DNA of 64,000 nt from Psychrobacter sp. JCM 18901 (lineage in GTDB: Bacteria; Pseudomonadota; Gammaproteobacteria; Pseudomonadales; Moraxellaceae), in NCBI RefSeq assembly GCF_000586435.1, contig NZ_BAWH01000012.1:1-64000 (forward strand), given 5' to 3'. A program made the position numbers and the translations under genes. Below, piece by piece: positions 44,864 to 55,979 of this stretch. Under the pieces are notes generated by a model that ran no database searches, was not told the DNA's origin, and worked only from the letters and a program-made list of their open reading frames with translations. Within the stretch, counting starts at the first letter, position 1. The number at the start of each line of letters is the position of its first letter.

Positions 44864-45463
44864 TTACTGACCAACACGAACCATGGCCGGACGCAATAGA
44901 CGACCGTTTAGGCTATAGCCTTTTTGTAAGACCGTACCAACTGTATCTGCCGCTGCTTCTGGATCAATACCCACTGCTTCATGGAAGTCAGCGTTAAATT
45001 TTTCGCCTTGTGGATCGACCACTTCTACGCCGTTTTTGGTCAATACCGCAACCAATGCTTTGTGCGTTAATTGCACACCCTCAGCGACTGGATCATTGGC
45101 ATCGGCATTTTCGATAGCGCGCTCTAAGTTGTCAACGATGTCTAACAATTCTTTAGCAAATTTCTGTAGTGCAAACTTTTTGCTCTTATCCGCTTCTTGC
45201 TCCATGCGTTTTTGCGCATTGTAAGCTTCAGCATTAGCACGTGCAGTACCTTCTTTGGCTTGTTTTACTTCGCCTTCTAGCTCAGCAATACGCGCTTTGA
45301 AAGTATCAAGGTTGATTTCGTTTTCGATAGTCGTTTCTTCACCTGAATTATTCTGTGGATCAAACTCTTTCATGGTTTCTTCTAAGATACTGTCATTGTG
45401 ATCAATATTCTCATGTGCCACATTTTGGTCAAGATTTTCGTGGTTCGGGTTTTGCTCGCTCAT
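44864..45463 (-). CDS. grpE: Nucleotide exchange factor GrpE
   Basis: Releases ADP from DnaK. 199 residues: an acidic, Asn/Glu-rich N-terminal tail, a long coiled-coil (residues about 55-110, rich in A/E/K/R) and the C-terminal beta domain with GVEVVDPQGEKFNADFHEAV and VLQKGYSLNGRLLRPAMVRV. AAGGAG stands six bases before the ATG at 45463. Transcribed toward dnaK. Confidence 0.96.
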   Translation of the reverse strand: MSEQNPNHENLDQNVAHENIDHNDSILEETMKEFDPQNNSGEETTIENEINLDTFKARIAELEGEVKQAKEGTARANAEAYNAQKRMEQEADKSKKFALQKFAKELLDIVDNLERAIENADANDPVAEGVQLTHKALVAVLTKNGVEVVDPQGEKFNADFHEAVGIDPEAAADTVGTVLQKGYSLNGRLLRPAMVRVGQ

Positions 45464-45897
45464 GATAGCTCCTTGGAATTTCAATAATGAAGATTAAGAG
45501 ACAGCACAGTAGACCGAATAATTATTGATCCTACTATGCCATTATTAAATACTCGATGTTTCTAACTCATTGTTTTTTTAATACGCTTCAATAGCTGCTT
45601 GATAAAGGTGATAAGGACAAATTTCAAGCCTAGAGCAAAGGAATTTTTACCATTTATGACAAATATTCGTGAAGTGTCATTAATACGATGCGTCAAACAT
45701 TTTTGTTCCATGTCAATAAATCTCAATATTTACTCACAAAAAGAACAAAAAAACCGCTATTTATTCCCATTGCTTTACGCTTATTAATCAAGCTATTACC
45801 AAACGATACGCTATTACTCTGCTGTCTATTTTATCATTGCTATAAATATTATCGCCCACACTCAAATGCACGCTAAAAATCATTTATGAGAGCTGTT
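45464..45897. other. Divergent intergenic region, grpE / esterase
   Basis: 434 AT-rich bases between divergent genes. Short open frames at 45599-45787 and 45688-45876 have no ribosome site or recognisable content. I could not find a clear sigma-32 site for grpE by eye. Confidence 0.4.
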
Positions 45898-47311
45898 ATG
45901 TCTAATTCAAAAAAATTTATCTATCAATACTTTGCTTAATAAAGCATTGATGACATTACATCTAGCGTCAAAAGAACATCCAGCGTCAAAAGAGCTATCG
46001 AACCAAGATGTAGAAGCGTATGACTCATTAGAAAAACGTCTGAGCGTTAAAGAGAAAATACTCGCTTATAACCCTGTGGCAAACTACCAGCCGCACACAT
46101 TGCACTACGCAATGAAAAGTCTCGGCTACTTACCAGACCCTATTTTAGAAGGGGTGATTGGTTACCTTAAAGGTCCCAACTCAAAACAGTATCTGCATGC
46201 AAACGCTCACCTGCGTCTTATCCTTGCAGTAAATAGCTACCTCAAAACACCGTTAGAACTAACTCCCATGCCGGAATTGCGTGAGAGATTTACTGCTGAT
46301 GCGGTAGCCATGCAATCACCTAGAGTATGGCAACAAGCCAATACGACTATGCTAAGTAATATAAAGCCCTTCACTAAAAAAAGTGATTCACCTGTTAGCT
46401 GGAAAGATGAAACGATTGCCAATGCTGATGATGGCGACATGACTGTCCGTTGTTATAAAGCAGGCGGCAAAAAATCTAGTTTTAGAAGAAAACGTATCCA
46501 TAATCCCGATGAAACAGTCATGCTGTTCTTTCATGGTGGCGGGTTCTGCATTGGTGATGTCGATACACATCATGAATTCTGTCATGCGGTCTGTGAGCAG
46601 ACTGGTTGGTCTGTGGTTAGTGTCGATTATCGCTTAGCGCCTGAATGTCCTGCTCCCGCAGCCTTAAAAGACTGTATCACTGCGTATGCTTGGTTAGTTG
46701 ATCACTGTCACACATTGGGCGCGTTACCTTCTCGTATAGTCTTGGCAGGTGATAGCGCAGGTGGTGGTCTATCAACTTTAATTGCGCAGCAGCTGACCGC
46801 ACCGAGCAAAAGCGCATGGGCAGACTTAGGGATAGATGGACAGAAAATGTTTAATCTATTAGAAAAACTACCCGAACCTCTAGCGCAGATGCCTTTGTAT
46901 CCAGTCACTGATATTGAGACAGATTATCCAAGTTGGGAGCTATATGGTGAGGGTCTACTATTAGATCATGCTGATGTAGCAGTATTTGATGCTGCTTGCC
47001 TAGAGAATAGCCCACTGCCTCGCCTACATATATTGAACTCACCTATGCTCGGTGATAATAGTAAAGTTTGCCCAACTTACATCGTAGCTTCCGAGCTCGA
47101 TGTATTACGTGATGAGGCATTTGCTTATGCAAAGCAGCTGAGAGGTTACGGCGTTGCGACAAAGACCTATACTGTGCTTGGTGCACCGCATGGCTTTATT
47201 CACTTTATGAGTGTTCACCAAGGTCTTGGACAAGAGACAAACAATATCATTCATGGGTTTAGTAGCTTTGTACGTGAGATCATCAGTACCCAATCCCAGT
47301 TAGCTGCATAG
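45898..47311 (+). CDS. HSL-family alpha/beta hydrolase (one frameshift)
   Basis: Hormone-sensitive-lipase type esterase, about 470 residues. The oxyanion motif FFHGGGFCIGD, the nucleophile elbow GDSAGGG, and the catalytic Asp (ASELDVLRD) and His (GAPHGFIH) are present in the right order. About 170 residues precede the hydrolase domain. An A-run of seven at 45909-45915 near the start should be six (MSNSKNLSINTLLNKALM). GAGAG precedes the ATG at 45898. The substrate is unknown; short-chain esters or triglycerides are likely for the family. Confidence 0.88.
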
Positions 47312-47363
47312 ACCGTTAGTTAGTTAGTTAGTTAGCCAGCTAATTATTGATTTGTATAACTAA

Positions 47364-48496
47364 CTAATTTGTATTGCCAGATAGTGTAATTAACCAAATT
47401 TCTGAGCGCGAGCCCAATCGAAAGGGAATGCCCCAAAAACCATAACCAGAGGATACGACGAAGTGTCCTTTACCCATCTGCTCATAGCCATAGCCCAATC
47501 TATTAATAGCATTCACGATGAAATTAGCGGGGAATACTTGACCGTTGTGAGTATGTCCCGAGACTTGTAAATCTATAGGTAATTGACTGTGATTATCTAT
47601 ATCACTCGGTCTATGATCTAACAATATCACTGGCTGCGACGTATCTACTTGCGCAAGCAGAACAGTAGTCGCTACACGTTGACGTTTATGGTTATCAAAA
47701 CGTCCAACTAGCCATACTGGTTGACCCTCGTGCTCGATACAGAGCACCTCATCGTTTAACAACTGTATACCTGCATTTTGCAGCGCTTCGCTAATAGGTC
47801 GCTCATGACCATACAAATCATGATTACCCAATGTCGCATAGACACCACGTGGTAGACTACTGCACAATTCTGCTAAGTTCTGCTCCATATGATAATCATT
47901 AAAGGCATCTGTATTATCATCCATGATATCCCCTGGCATCAGCAGCATATCTGCACCAGAGCGAATCATAAGTTGATGCAATCTATCTATAGCTTTTACA
48001 CCAAATAATCGCCCTATGTGCAAGTCACTAGCGACTGCAATGCGTAATGGCTTGGTCAAAGGCTTATCTATATTAATAGTCAGCTTGCGTATGACAGGCG
48101 CATAGGCGCTATATACTGAATGAATAAATAGTCCTATAAATAGGAATAGCGCTAGTACTCTTAGCCCTATAGCCATCTCATTCGATTGGTGCAACGTACT
48201 GTCTGATAAAGAAATTACTAGTAGATACCCTCCGTAGAGTAGACTCACTGCCAACGCCGTCAGTATCATAAAATGCATGATCAGCATCCAGCCACTAACC
48301 CAGCGATAACTGTTGGCAAATGCTCTTTTTACGCTCAATGCTAATAGGCCATTAGTAATAATAAATACACTCGCCCATATCATTGTCTGTAATGCTGGCG
48401 TCATCCAAGCTGGAGCCACCACTGTATACTTAATACTGTACCTAAGCTAAATAACTGTAATAGCAGAAAGATAGTGAAGAAAAATGCGTAACGCAT
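47364..48496 (-). CDS. Membrane metallophosphoesterase, YkuE type (possible frameshift near start)
   Basis: Calcineurin-like phosphoesterase with an N-terminal membrane domain. About 350-378 residues. Four or so helices (IWASVFIITNGLLALSV, LIMHFMILTALAVSLLYGGY, LRVLALFLFIGLFIHSVYS), then the metal-binding motifs SDLHIG, GDIMDD, GNHDLYG and SGHTHNGQ. From 48422 a GTG start is possible. Just upstream, an ATG at 48496 with AGGG opens a hydrophobic stretch (MRYAFFFTIFLLLQLF) that reaches this frame if one indel around 48415-48440 is allowed. YkuE-like members are thought to act on lipids or cell-wall precursors. Confidence 0.85.
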
Positions 48497-48554
48497 GGAC
48501 TGCCCTTAGACATAAATACGGTTAGATAAGCGATTATCAGAAAACAAGTTCCAA

Positions 48555-48570
48555 TGTTTCACATGAAACA
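48555..48570. promoter_or_regulatory. parS-like ParB site (15/16)
   Basis: TGTTTCACATGAAACA differs from the universal parS TGTTTCACGTGAAACA at one central base. It is intergenic, between the metallophosphoesterase and the epimerase gene, and 8 kb from a perfect copy. Confidence 0.75.
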
Positions 48571-48582
48571 TCTGTAATACAG

Positions 48583-49592
48583 CTACTTTTGGTTTTCTAA
48601 TGCTTGCTGCAGAGTTGAGTGTTTAAACGAATAACCTGTATCCAATAGCGCTTGTGGCAGCACCTTTTGACCATCGATAAGCAGTGTCGACATTTCGCCG
48701 AACATCAGCTTGAGCAAAAACTCTGGTAAAGTAAAAAACGTGGGGCGATGTAGCCATGAGCAAGTGCTTTGGTAAAAGTATGATTGGTCACAGGATTCGG
48801 AGCAGTAAGGTTATATACGACTGCATCTCTATTATTTACGGTACTGTTTGCAGTCTTGATAGTACTGTCACTAATAGGTGTATTATCTTGGGCTAAGCTA
48901 TTGAGGTGATTGACATCTGAGTCGCTAGTAAGTTTAAGCTGCTGCTCGATAATAAAGATGACTGCATTGACCCAATCTTCACGGCTGATCCAGCTCATTA
49001 CTTGTTGTCCATCACCCAACTGCCCTCCGACACCAAATTTAAATGGTAGCAACAATTTAGCCACCATTCCGCCTTCAGGGTGAATAACCACACCTGTTCT
49101 GACAATAGCTACAGGAACAGCATGGTTGGTTGCTTTAAGTGCTAGTTGTTCCCATTCATCACATAATGTATGAGCAAAATCCGTCTCATAATCGCTATTT
49201 TCAGTCAGTGGCTTGTCGCCCTGCGTGCCATACCAACCGATTGCTGAGCCGCTTACCAGTAACTTGGGTTTTATACTAGCACGTGCGATAAAATCCAATA
49301 TTGACTGAGTAGGTTTGATACGGCTCGCCATCAACTGTTCTTTTCGCTCATCGCTCCAACGAGAGTCAGCAATCCCAGCACCTGCCAAATTCAATATGAC
49401 ATCAAAGCTCATATCAGAATTCGCAAGTTCATCATAAGTAATCATATTGATATCATCGGGATGTGGTTGACTGCTATCACGAGTTAGCCAAGTAATCGTT
49501 ACGTCGTTATTTTTCGCGCGAGACCGTGCCATTAGCTCTCGACTAAAAGCACTTCCCAAAAACCCTGAACCGCCACTAATCAAAACATTCAT
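48583..49592 (-). CDS. TIGR01777-family NAD-dependent epimerase/dehydratase (one frameshift)
   Basis: Atypical extended SDR (YfcH/SDR39U1-like), about 336 residues after repair. The Rossmann motif is ISGGSGFLGSAF, then VILNLAGAGIADSRW, the active-site region SGSAIGWYG, and in the C-terminus GYIAPTFFTLPEFLLKLMFG with the usual FGEMS. One base is missing around 48739-48745. The low-complexity insert near residues 225-255 (NSTVNNRDAV region) is unusual. Role unknown; the E. coli YfcH is also uncharacterised. Confidence 0.88.
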
Positions 49593-49855
49593 ACCCTACT
49601 CCCTATATGCCTCAAATATCACCACTATGACTTATCTTTGAGTTACTTATTGCTGAAGTACTTATCGTTCAATAAAAACTAGACTGTTATAACCATCGTC
49701 TACTTTTTTTGTGGTTTTTATCAAAACGACTTTTACATGCTTTTGGTAAAGGAAGGTGAGGAATGAAAGGTTTACGAGGTCAAACATTGCACTTTGATAA
49801 TTACTGTCAAAGATAGAAGTTTTTTTTATTAAAAAAAGTATCTTAATTTTTTTGG
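49593..49855. other. Intergenic region
   Basis: About 260 AT-rich bases. A/T-rich stretches resembling weak terminators (runs of T and A at 49820-49855) but no clear hairpin. Confidence 0.35.
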
Positions 49856-50264
49856 CTAATATTGCAGACTTTGTTTAGGTTTAGGTAATGCGGACATACC
49901 CACAATCAAAGCACTTATACCTCCTACTAAGCTAATCGCCAACCATGTACGAGCATCTTGACCAATAAAAAAATGTGGCATTAATAGAAAAACCAACAAA
50001 AAAAACTCTTACCCACCATCTTTTGGACTTATATGTTTGTTTGGAAGCAAGCCATATACCGCACAATAGTGTAGGCATTCCAATAAGAAATACACCTGCA
50101 ATAAGGTAAAAAGGTATGGCTACAGCGTATGCCAGACCTATATCCTTATTCCACATTATCAGCGATACTAAAATAGGGAATAAGATCAACTGATATAGCG
50201 TACCTAAAGTTAAAAATAAAAATATCACCATTTTTTTTGGATAGTGGCTGTTGTTATCTAACAT
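49856..50264 (-). CDS. Small four-helix membrane protein, paralog 1 (one frameshift)
   Basis: About 135 residues after removing one base from the A-run of eight at 49998-50005. Helices: MVIFLFLTLGTLYQLILFPI, IGLAYAVAIPFYLIAGVF, RVFLLVFLLMPHFFIG and LAISLVGGISALIVGMSALP. I do not recognise the family. The gene just upstream encodes a diverged copy with the same layout (YQLILFP / YELIIFP; PFYLIAGVF / PVYLIAGGLF; GMSALP in both). Confidence 0.55.
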
Positions 50265-50398
50265 TAGTTTTAACTCATAAGTTGGTCAATTTGTGAATGG
50301 AAATAATATAGCTGTTATAACCCGTTTCGAACTTTCTTGACCATCCAAACGCATCATAATATTTCAGAAATAGTTTGATCAGCTCTTTATTTAATGGC

Positions 50399-50862
50399 TC
50401 AGCCTACGTCTTCAACATTTTCTTTTAATACTGGTAAAGCTGACATACCTGCTAATACGGCACTTACTCCTCCAGTTAACTGATAGAGAACCATATCACC
50501 AAACCAAATTTAGAAAATATAAACCAAACAAAAAAATAAAGCATTAATAAGAACTCCCATAAAAAAACGTTCTTATCCACCACCCATCTTGTATGTATAT
50601 TTCTTTATACGAATGCCACTTTCCCATCATTAATGTAGTTGGCATCGCAAACAAGCCACCTGCAATAAGATAAACTGGAAAAAAACAGTATGAACAATAG
50701 ACCTATGCTGTTATCTGAGCTAAGAAGTGTCGCTATCCATGGAAAGATAATGAGCTCATACAGCGCACCTACGAATAAAAATAACTTAGTAACCTTCATT
50801 TTTGGATATTCAGCCAAACTTTCGTTCAAACTATGACTTGGCTGATTTAATTTATTTTTCAT
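50399..50862 (-). pseudogene. Small four-helix membrane protein, paralog 2, probably decaying
   Basis: Same architecture as paralog 1. Two A-runs of seven (50679-50685 and 50561-50567) must each lose a base, after which the length is a multiple of three; an in-frame stop TAA remains at 50510-50512 between helices three and four. The last helix reads TGGVSAVLAGMSALP and ends VLKENVEDVG. The two run changes fit the window-wide sequencing pattern but the stop does not, so this copy may really be inactive. Confidence 0.5.
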
Positions 50863-50943
50863 ATGACCGCCTAAATCCTATTCAGGGCTACCGTCAGTAT
50901 GTGATAAACAGTATTTGTGCCAGAACTACTGTAAAAATGTAGC

Positions 50944-51641
50944 TCATACAATAGAAAACATGTTGAGTAAGGCAAACAGGTAGCAAAAAAAACGTCTACA
51001 TCTTTCTTGTCCACTAACGAATAACCAACCTGTCGTTGCGTCACGAATCTGGCTAGGTAAGGTATAACCTAAAGTATCACCCTGCAAATAACCAATTTGC
51101 TCTTCGAAATAAGCATAGGCGGCTTCAAAGGTGCTAGCAGGCGTTTGTCCTGATCGGTTGCAGCTTGTAGAAACCAATAGACCAAATGGATTCTGCTCAC
51201 TGACCATCTGCTGGCAAAGCTGACGAACTGTAGGATGCGAGATAACTCGAACAGCAATAGTCTGATGCTGACCGGTAATCCAAGTGGCACAGTGCTTGCA
51301 AGCGGCTGAGGAATCGGTAATAACCAAGTATGTGCTTGGCGATTGTGCTGTTCATCTCTACTATCGTCTGTCTGCCAGCTATCAATAACCTGCTGGCGCT
51401 GAACATCATCTAAAGAGGCTAGTAAGGGGGGTAAGCGAGACACACTATCAGTAACGACTATCATGCCTTTGGCTTGTGGACGTTGTTTGATATCCAAGAT
51501 ACGCTGAACAGCTGCTTGGTCATAAGGGTCGCAACCAATACCCCAAACGCTTTCTGTAGGATACGCGAGCAGTTGCCCTTCTTTTAGCCACTTAGCAGCT
51601 TGGATAGCAGAATCAGTAATAAGAGGTGTAGGTTGGCTCAT
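50944..51641 (-). CDS. tsaC: Threonylcarbamoyl-AMP synthase TsaC/YrdC (one or two frameshifts)
   Basis: Makes threonylcarbamoyl-AMP for t6A37 in tRNAs reading ANN codons. About 232 residues. YPTESVWGIGCDP, the KxR motif in ILDIKQRPQAKGMIVV, and the SxN motif in LLVSTSCNRSGQTPAST are all typical. One base is missing at 51282-51283 (ASTVPLWITGQHQTIAVR). The C-terminal end after IRDATTGWLFVSG is uncertain because of an A-run of eight at 50984-50991. Sits beside dprA as in Pseudomonas and many relatives. Essential in many bacteria. Confidence 0.9.
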
Positions 51642-51758
51642 GACTTAAATGGTTCGTAGAAGTAAATTCTAATAATACCACAAGAGGGATATTGTCTAGG
51701 AGAGTCTATAATTAAGTGCTATCTATGCCAGTGTCTAATACGGAACATTTACGATACT

Positions 51759-53016
51759 TTACACGCGTAAATATCGTCCACCTTGTTCGCTGATAAGACC
51801 CATTAACTCAAGCTCCATTAGCTGTCCGATCAACTGCGGCGGTGTAAGCTTGGTTGCACTAATAAGCGCATCTAAATCTTGCCCATGCCAGTCAAGCTGC
51901 TTATAGATTGCAGTTAAATGCTCAGGCACAACGACTGTACTGCGCGCAGGCTTTATTTCAGAAGATGGTTGCTGGCTAGTAGATTTGATTGAGTTTTTTT
52001 CTATCTCAAACGCATCGGAAGTCTGAGTGATATTCGAGTGATTACTATTAGAGTTGGTAGCGTTCGCTGTTCTATAAGCGCCTTTATCATAATCAAGCTG
52101 ACCATTGACGTCTTCTAGTACTTGCTGCGGATGATAAATCAAGGTCGCACCTTCACGTATCAAATGATGGCAACCCTCTGCATTACTATTATCAATATGA
52201 CTGGGAATAGCAAAGACCTGTTTACCTTGTTCAGACGTGAGACGTGCTGTTATAAGCGAGCCGCTTTTGATGGTCGCTTCCGTTACAATGGTCGCGAGAC
52301 TCAGCCCAGCTACCAAACGATTGCGACGCGGAAAAGTATGTTTATGTGGCTGCGTATGCGGTAGTAGCTCACTAATAATGCAGCCACCTTGCTCGATAAT
52401 TTGAGTAAATAACTGATCTCGATGATTGGGATAGTTCACATCGATCCCTGTACCCATGACACCAACCGTCCGTCCCTGATAGTCAGGGTCTGCTTGTGCT
52501 AGCGCGCCTAAATGTGCGCGTTTATCTACACCCATAGCCAGACCGCTAGTCACGATATAACCTGCTTGCGCTAAGTACTGTGCCATATCAAACGTGATTT
52601 TTTTGCGCATGCGCGGTGGGTTTGCGGCTACCTACTATAGCGATTTGTGCTTGATGTAGGCGCGCGCTATTCCCACGATAAAACAATAATGGCGGCGGGT
52701 CGTATATTTGTGAGAGTTGAGCAGGATAATCGGCGTCATCAGCGAATAGCAAACCATAGCGCCCCTCTATCAATGCTTGCTGAATCTTATCGATATTGGC
52801 GAGTGTTTGCTCTGGCTGATCATGACGTTTGAGATGGGTGTGGTGAATACCGAGCTGCTTCCATGCCTCTACTTTGGCTTGCCAAGCAAGCTGCGGATAA
52901 CCGAAAGAAGTGATCAATTTGTGATAAGCAGATAATGATGCATTCACCTCGTACCACAGCGCTAGGATAGCGCGCTGATCGTCGGATAAAGAAGAGGTGA
53001 CTGCCGTCATTGTCAT
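51759..53016 (-). CDS. dprA: DNA-processing protein DprA (one frameshift)
   Basis: Loads RecA on incoming single-stranded DNA during natural transformation. The repaired length is about 418 residues. An N-terminal SAM-like segment, then the Rossmann-like DprA domain with IAIVGSRKPT, SGLAMGVDKRAHLGAL, GTGIDVNYPNHRDQL, FPRRNRLVAGLS and EATIKSGSLITARL, a Ser/Asn-rich linker, and a C-terminal winged helix (DLDALISATKLTPPQLIG). A T-run of seven at 52598-52604 should be six (AHAQKITFDMAQYL). Follows the LysM gene on the same strand. Confidence 0.94.
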
Positions 53017-53085
53017 CTGTCTCGTATAGGCAAACTTAGATTAGTATTTAGTTTAATATATTGCTTAATAGAGCCTTATAGCTAT

Positions 53086-54184
53086 TTATAAATAAGGGGG
53101 TGGTAACAGCTGATCGCCAATATTAAGTGGTAACTCAGAGTCAAGTACGTAAGCATAACTGATGTGGTCAAAGCTATTAAAAACCATCACCATACCACTT
53201 GGCTCATTTGGTAGACGTACAGGCGTGTCGTTGTCTTTAGTATCACGTACCAAAGGCCCTTTTTGATAAACCGTCAGCACATCACCTGGTTTAGCACCTT
53301 GTAAGCTACCCAAATTGATGGCAACCACACTACCCTTCGCAGCCGAGCTGATAGAGTCCATCACACGTACGATCATACCACCGCGACTGACACTTGCAGG
53401 CGTTGGATAAAAGACAGGAGGAATAGCGTTATCTAACTCTACGAATACGCGATCCCCTTCACGCACTTCTTTGCCATAGCTATCGATAAGCTGCAAGCTA
53501 GTCACACCATTGCTTTCTGTAGAAGTTGCTAGTCCTGTCGCTACCTGCGTAACTTCTAAGCCGATCACTTCTTGCGTTTTGGGGTCTACATATAGCTCAC
53601 CCTCACGGTAAACGCCGTAACGCTGGCCTACGATAAGCGGTACGCCTTTAGCATAGACCTTATCACCGCGCGCAGTAATTAAGTTACGGTTTTTAGAAGC
53701 TAAAATATAAGGTGTGGTATTAAAGTCTTGAGGATTCACGATAAGCGTTTTATCAAGCCAATGCTGAATAGCTGACCACGGAATAGGAGGAATACTATTG
53801 GCCGTCGAGGTAATCGCGACCGTACTCGTACTTACATTTCCAGTAAGTTGCTTTTCAACGCCAGCACAGCCTTCACCAGTATCAACGCCAATCAGTGTTT
53901 TTCCTTGAATCACACAAAGGATAAGAACGTCATTAGGGTAAATAAGGTTTGGATTTTTGATTTGCTTATTGGTTGCCCAAATTTCTTTCCAGCGCCATGG
54001 GCTGTCTAGGTAGCGACCTGAGATATCCCATAAGGTATCGCCTTTTTTTGACGATATAACGATTGGGCGCATCAGCTTTGATAGTTGGCGGCGGATTGTT
54101 AGCTTGAGCCGTGCTCATCAACATGGCACTACTAAACGTCGTCATTAACAGTGCTTTTGCTATCTTTTTTAAGCTCATCTTCAT
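53086..54184 (-). CDS. Secreted LysM-domain protein (one frameshift)
   Basis: About 365 residues. A signal peptide (KALLMTTFSSAMLMSTAQA), then one LysM domain (RYIVKKGDTLWDISGRYLDS...WKEIWATNKQIKNPNLIYPN) that binds peptidoglycan, and a long C-terminal region of beta-type sequence (GVPLIVGQRYGVYREGELYV, GDVLTVYQKGPLVRDTKDND). A T-run of seven at 54043-54049 should be six. This gene is the homologue of the LysM protein found beside dprA in Pseudomonas and relatives; its role is not established. Confidence 0.88.
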
Positions 54185-54509
54185 CGTTATATCCACAATA
54201 TGTACCACTGTGATCGACACAAAGAACCGTACTTAATTTATCACTGCAAAAACCTCTAAGATTAATAAAAGTTTAATTATATCAGTAACTTGTTAATAAA
54301 ATTCTCATGGCGATTATAGGGTAACTGTTCAGTGTAATTGGCTAGAATAATTCCTAAAAAAGCGCCTAGCACAATGATGACTTGCTGACGCCGTTTCTAA
54401 TATTACAATTATATCTACCATAACACAATCATAAACACTTTATTACAATGGTGTAACTTTTACGTGGATATTTTTCCTTGCTGATGATAACCCTAAAGAC
54501 CGTAGTTAC
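54185..54509. other. Intergenic region between thrC and the LysM gene
   Basis: 325 AT-rich bases with no gene, no strong hairpin and only a near-miss DnaA box (ATATCCACA at about 54190). Confidence 0.4.
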
Positions 54510-55934
54510 TTAAGCAGGATTCGGTGCGACATGTTGGCGGATTTGTTCAGCAACCAGTTCAGCCTTGTTATCCAGTACCACTACGTGCTGTGATAAATCT
54601 TCTAACCCTTCAGTATGCGCTGGACGAGCGATATCTATCTGACCAATAGCTTCAACAATAGTGTCCGCAAACTTAACGGGTAATGCTGTCTCTGCACAAA
54701 CGATGATTTCGCCATCCAGCTGTAGCTCTTTAGCGACTTTAATGCCGTCTGCAGTATGTGGATCAACCAATTCACTATGCTGTTCATAGAGCGCTTTGAT
54801 AGTCTGCAAGCGGTCGCTATGAGTAGATTTACCAGCAGCAAATCCATAACGCGTATTAACCGCTTCCATCAAGTCAGATAAGTCAAAGCCCCGACCTGAT
54901 TTTACGCCGTCAAATAACTCATGAACACGTGCGCTGTCTTTTTCTAATAGTAAATAAACAAAACGCTCAAAGTTAGATGCCTTTGAAATATCCATCGACG
55001 GACTAGAGGTAACATAAGTTTTTTCAGTTGGACGTGGCTGATAAGCGCCTTGATTAAAGAAGTCATTCAAAACGTCATTTTCATTGGTTGCAACAATCAG
55101 ACGGTCAATTGGTAATCCCATTTCGCGGGCAATGTGTCCAGCACAGATATTACCGAAGTTGCCTGATGGTACGCTAAAGCTGACTTTTTTTTATCGTTAC
55201 TCGTCGTGACCGCAAAGTAAGCTTTAAAGTAGTAAACAATCTGCGCTAGGATACGACCCCAGTTGATAGAGTTTACCGTGCCTAAATTATAAGCTGCCTT
55301 GAACTCAGCATCTTGCTGTAGCGCTTTAACGATGTCCTGACAGTCATCAAACATCCCATTGATAGCGATATTGTGAATATTAGCATCCGTCAAACTATAC
55401 ATCTGCGCACGTTGGAATTCACTCATTTTGCCATGTGGAGATAGCATAAAGACTTCGATATTTTCTTTGCCACGCAATGCATACTCTGCTGCACTACCCG
55501 TGTCACCACTGGTTGCACCAATGATCGTAATACGTGCATCTTTTTTTCTTAAGCACATACTCAAAAGCATTGCCCAAAAACTGCATGGCAACATCTTTAA
55601 ATGCCAATGTCGGACCGTTTGATAATCCTAGAATATATAAGTTATCTTCAAGCTTGCGGACAGGAACAATCTCGTCAGAGCCAAACACATCAGCAGTGTA
55701 AGTACGCTCAATGATATCTTGCAAATCAGCCACAGGAATATCAGTGGCAAAACGCTGCATAATAGCCATCGCAAGCTGTGGATAGCTAAGCGTACGCCAT
55801 TCATCAAGCGTTGCACTATCAATGTTTGGATAATGCTCAGGCAACATCAAACCACCATCTGGGGCAAGACCCATCAAAAGCACATCACTAAAATCCATCG
55901 GCGCTGTCTGACCACGGGTACTGATATATTTCAT
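54510..55934 (-). CDS. thrC: Threonine synthase (two frameshifts)
   Basis: PLP enzyme converting O-phosphohomoserine to threonine. About 474 residues, the long (yeast/proteobacterial) form. It begins MKYISTRGQTAPMDFSDVL and carries the Schiff-base Lys in NGPTLAFKDVAMQFLG, the phosphate-binding GATSGDTGSAA and INGMFDDCQDIVK. T-runs at 55541-55547 (seven, six needed; LKKKDARITIIGATSG) and 55195-55202 (eight, nine probably needed; DKKKVSFSVPSGNFGN) break it into three frames. Separated by 45 bases from rsmB upstream on the same strand. Confidence 0.94.
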
Positions 55935-55979
55935 TAGATTGTCCTGTCTACAATAATGTTATTCAATAATTAAAACGGT

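Noticed and set aside
45599-45876. Short open frames in the grpE-esterase gap
   Set aside because: Low-complexity AT-rich translation without start signals.
47311-47345. Tandem TTAG repeat after the esterase gene
   Set aside because: Only about four units; no sign of a functional repeat array.
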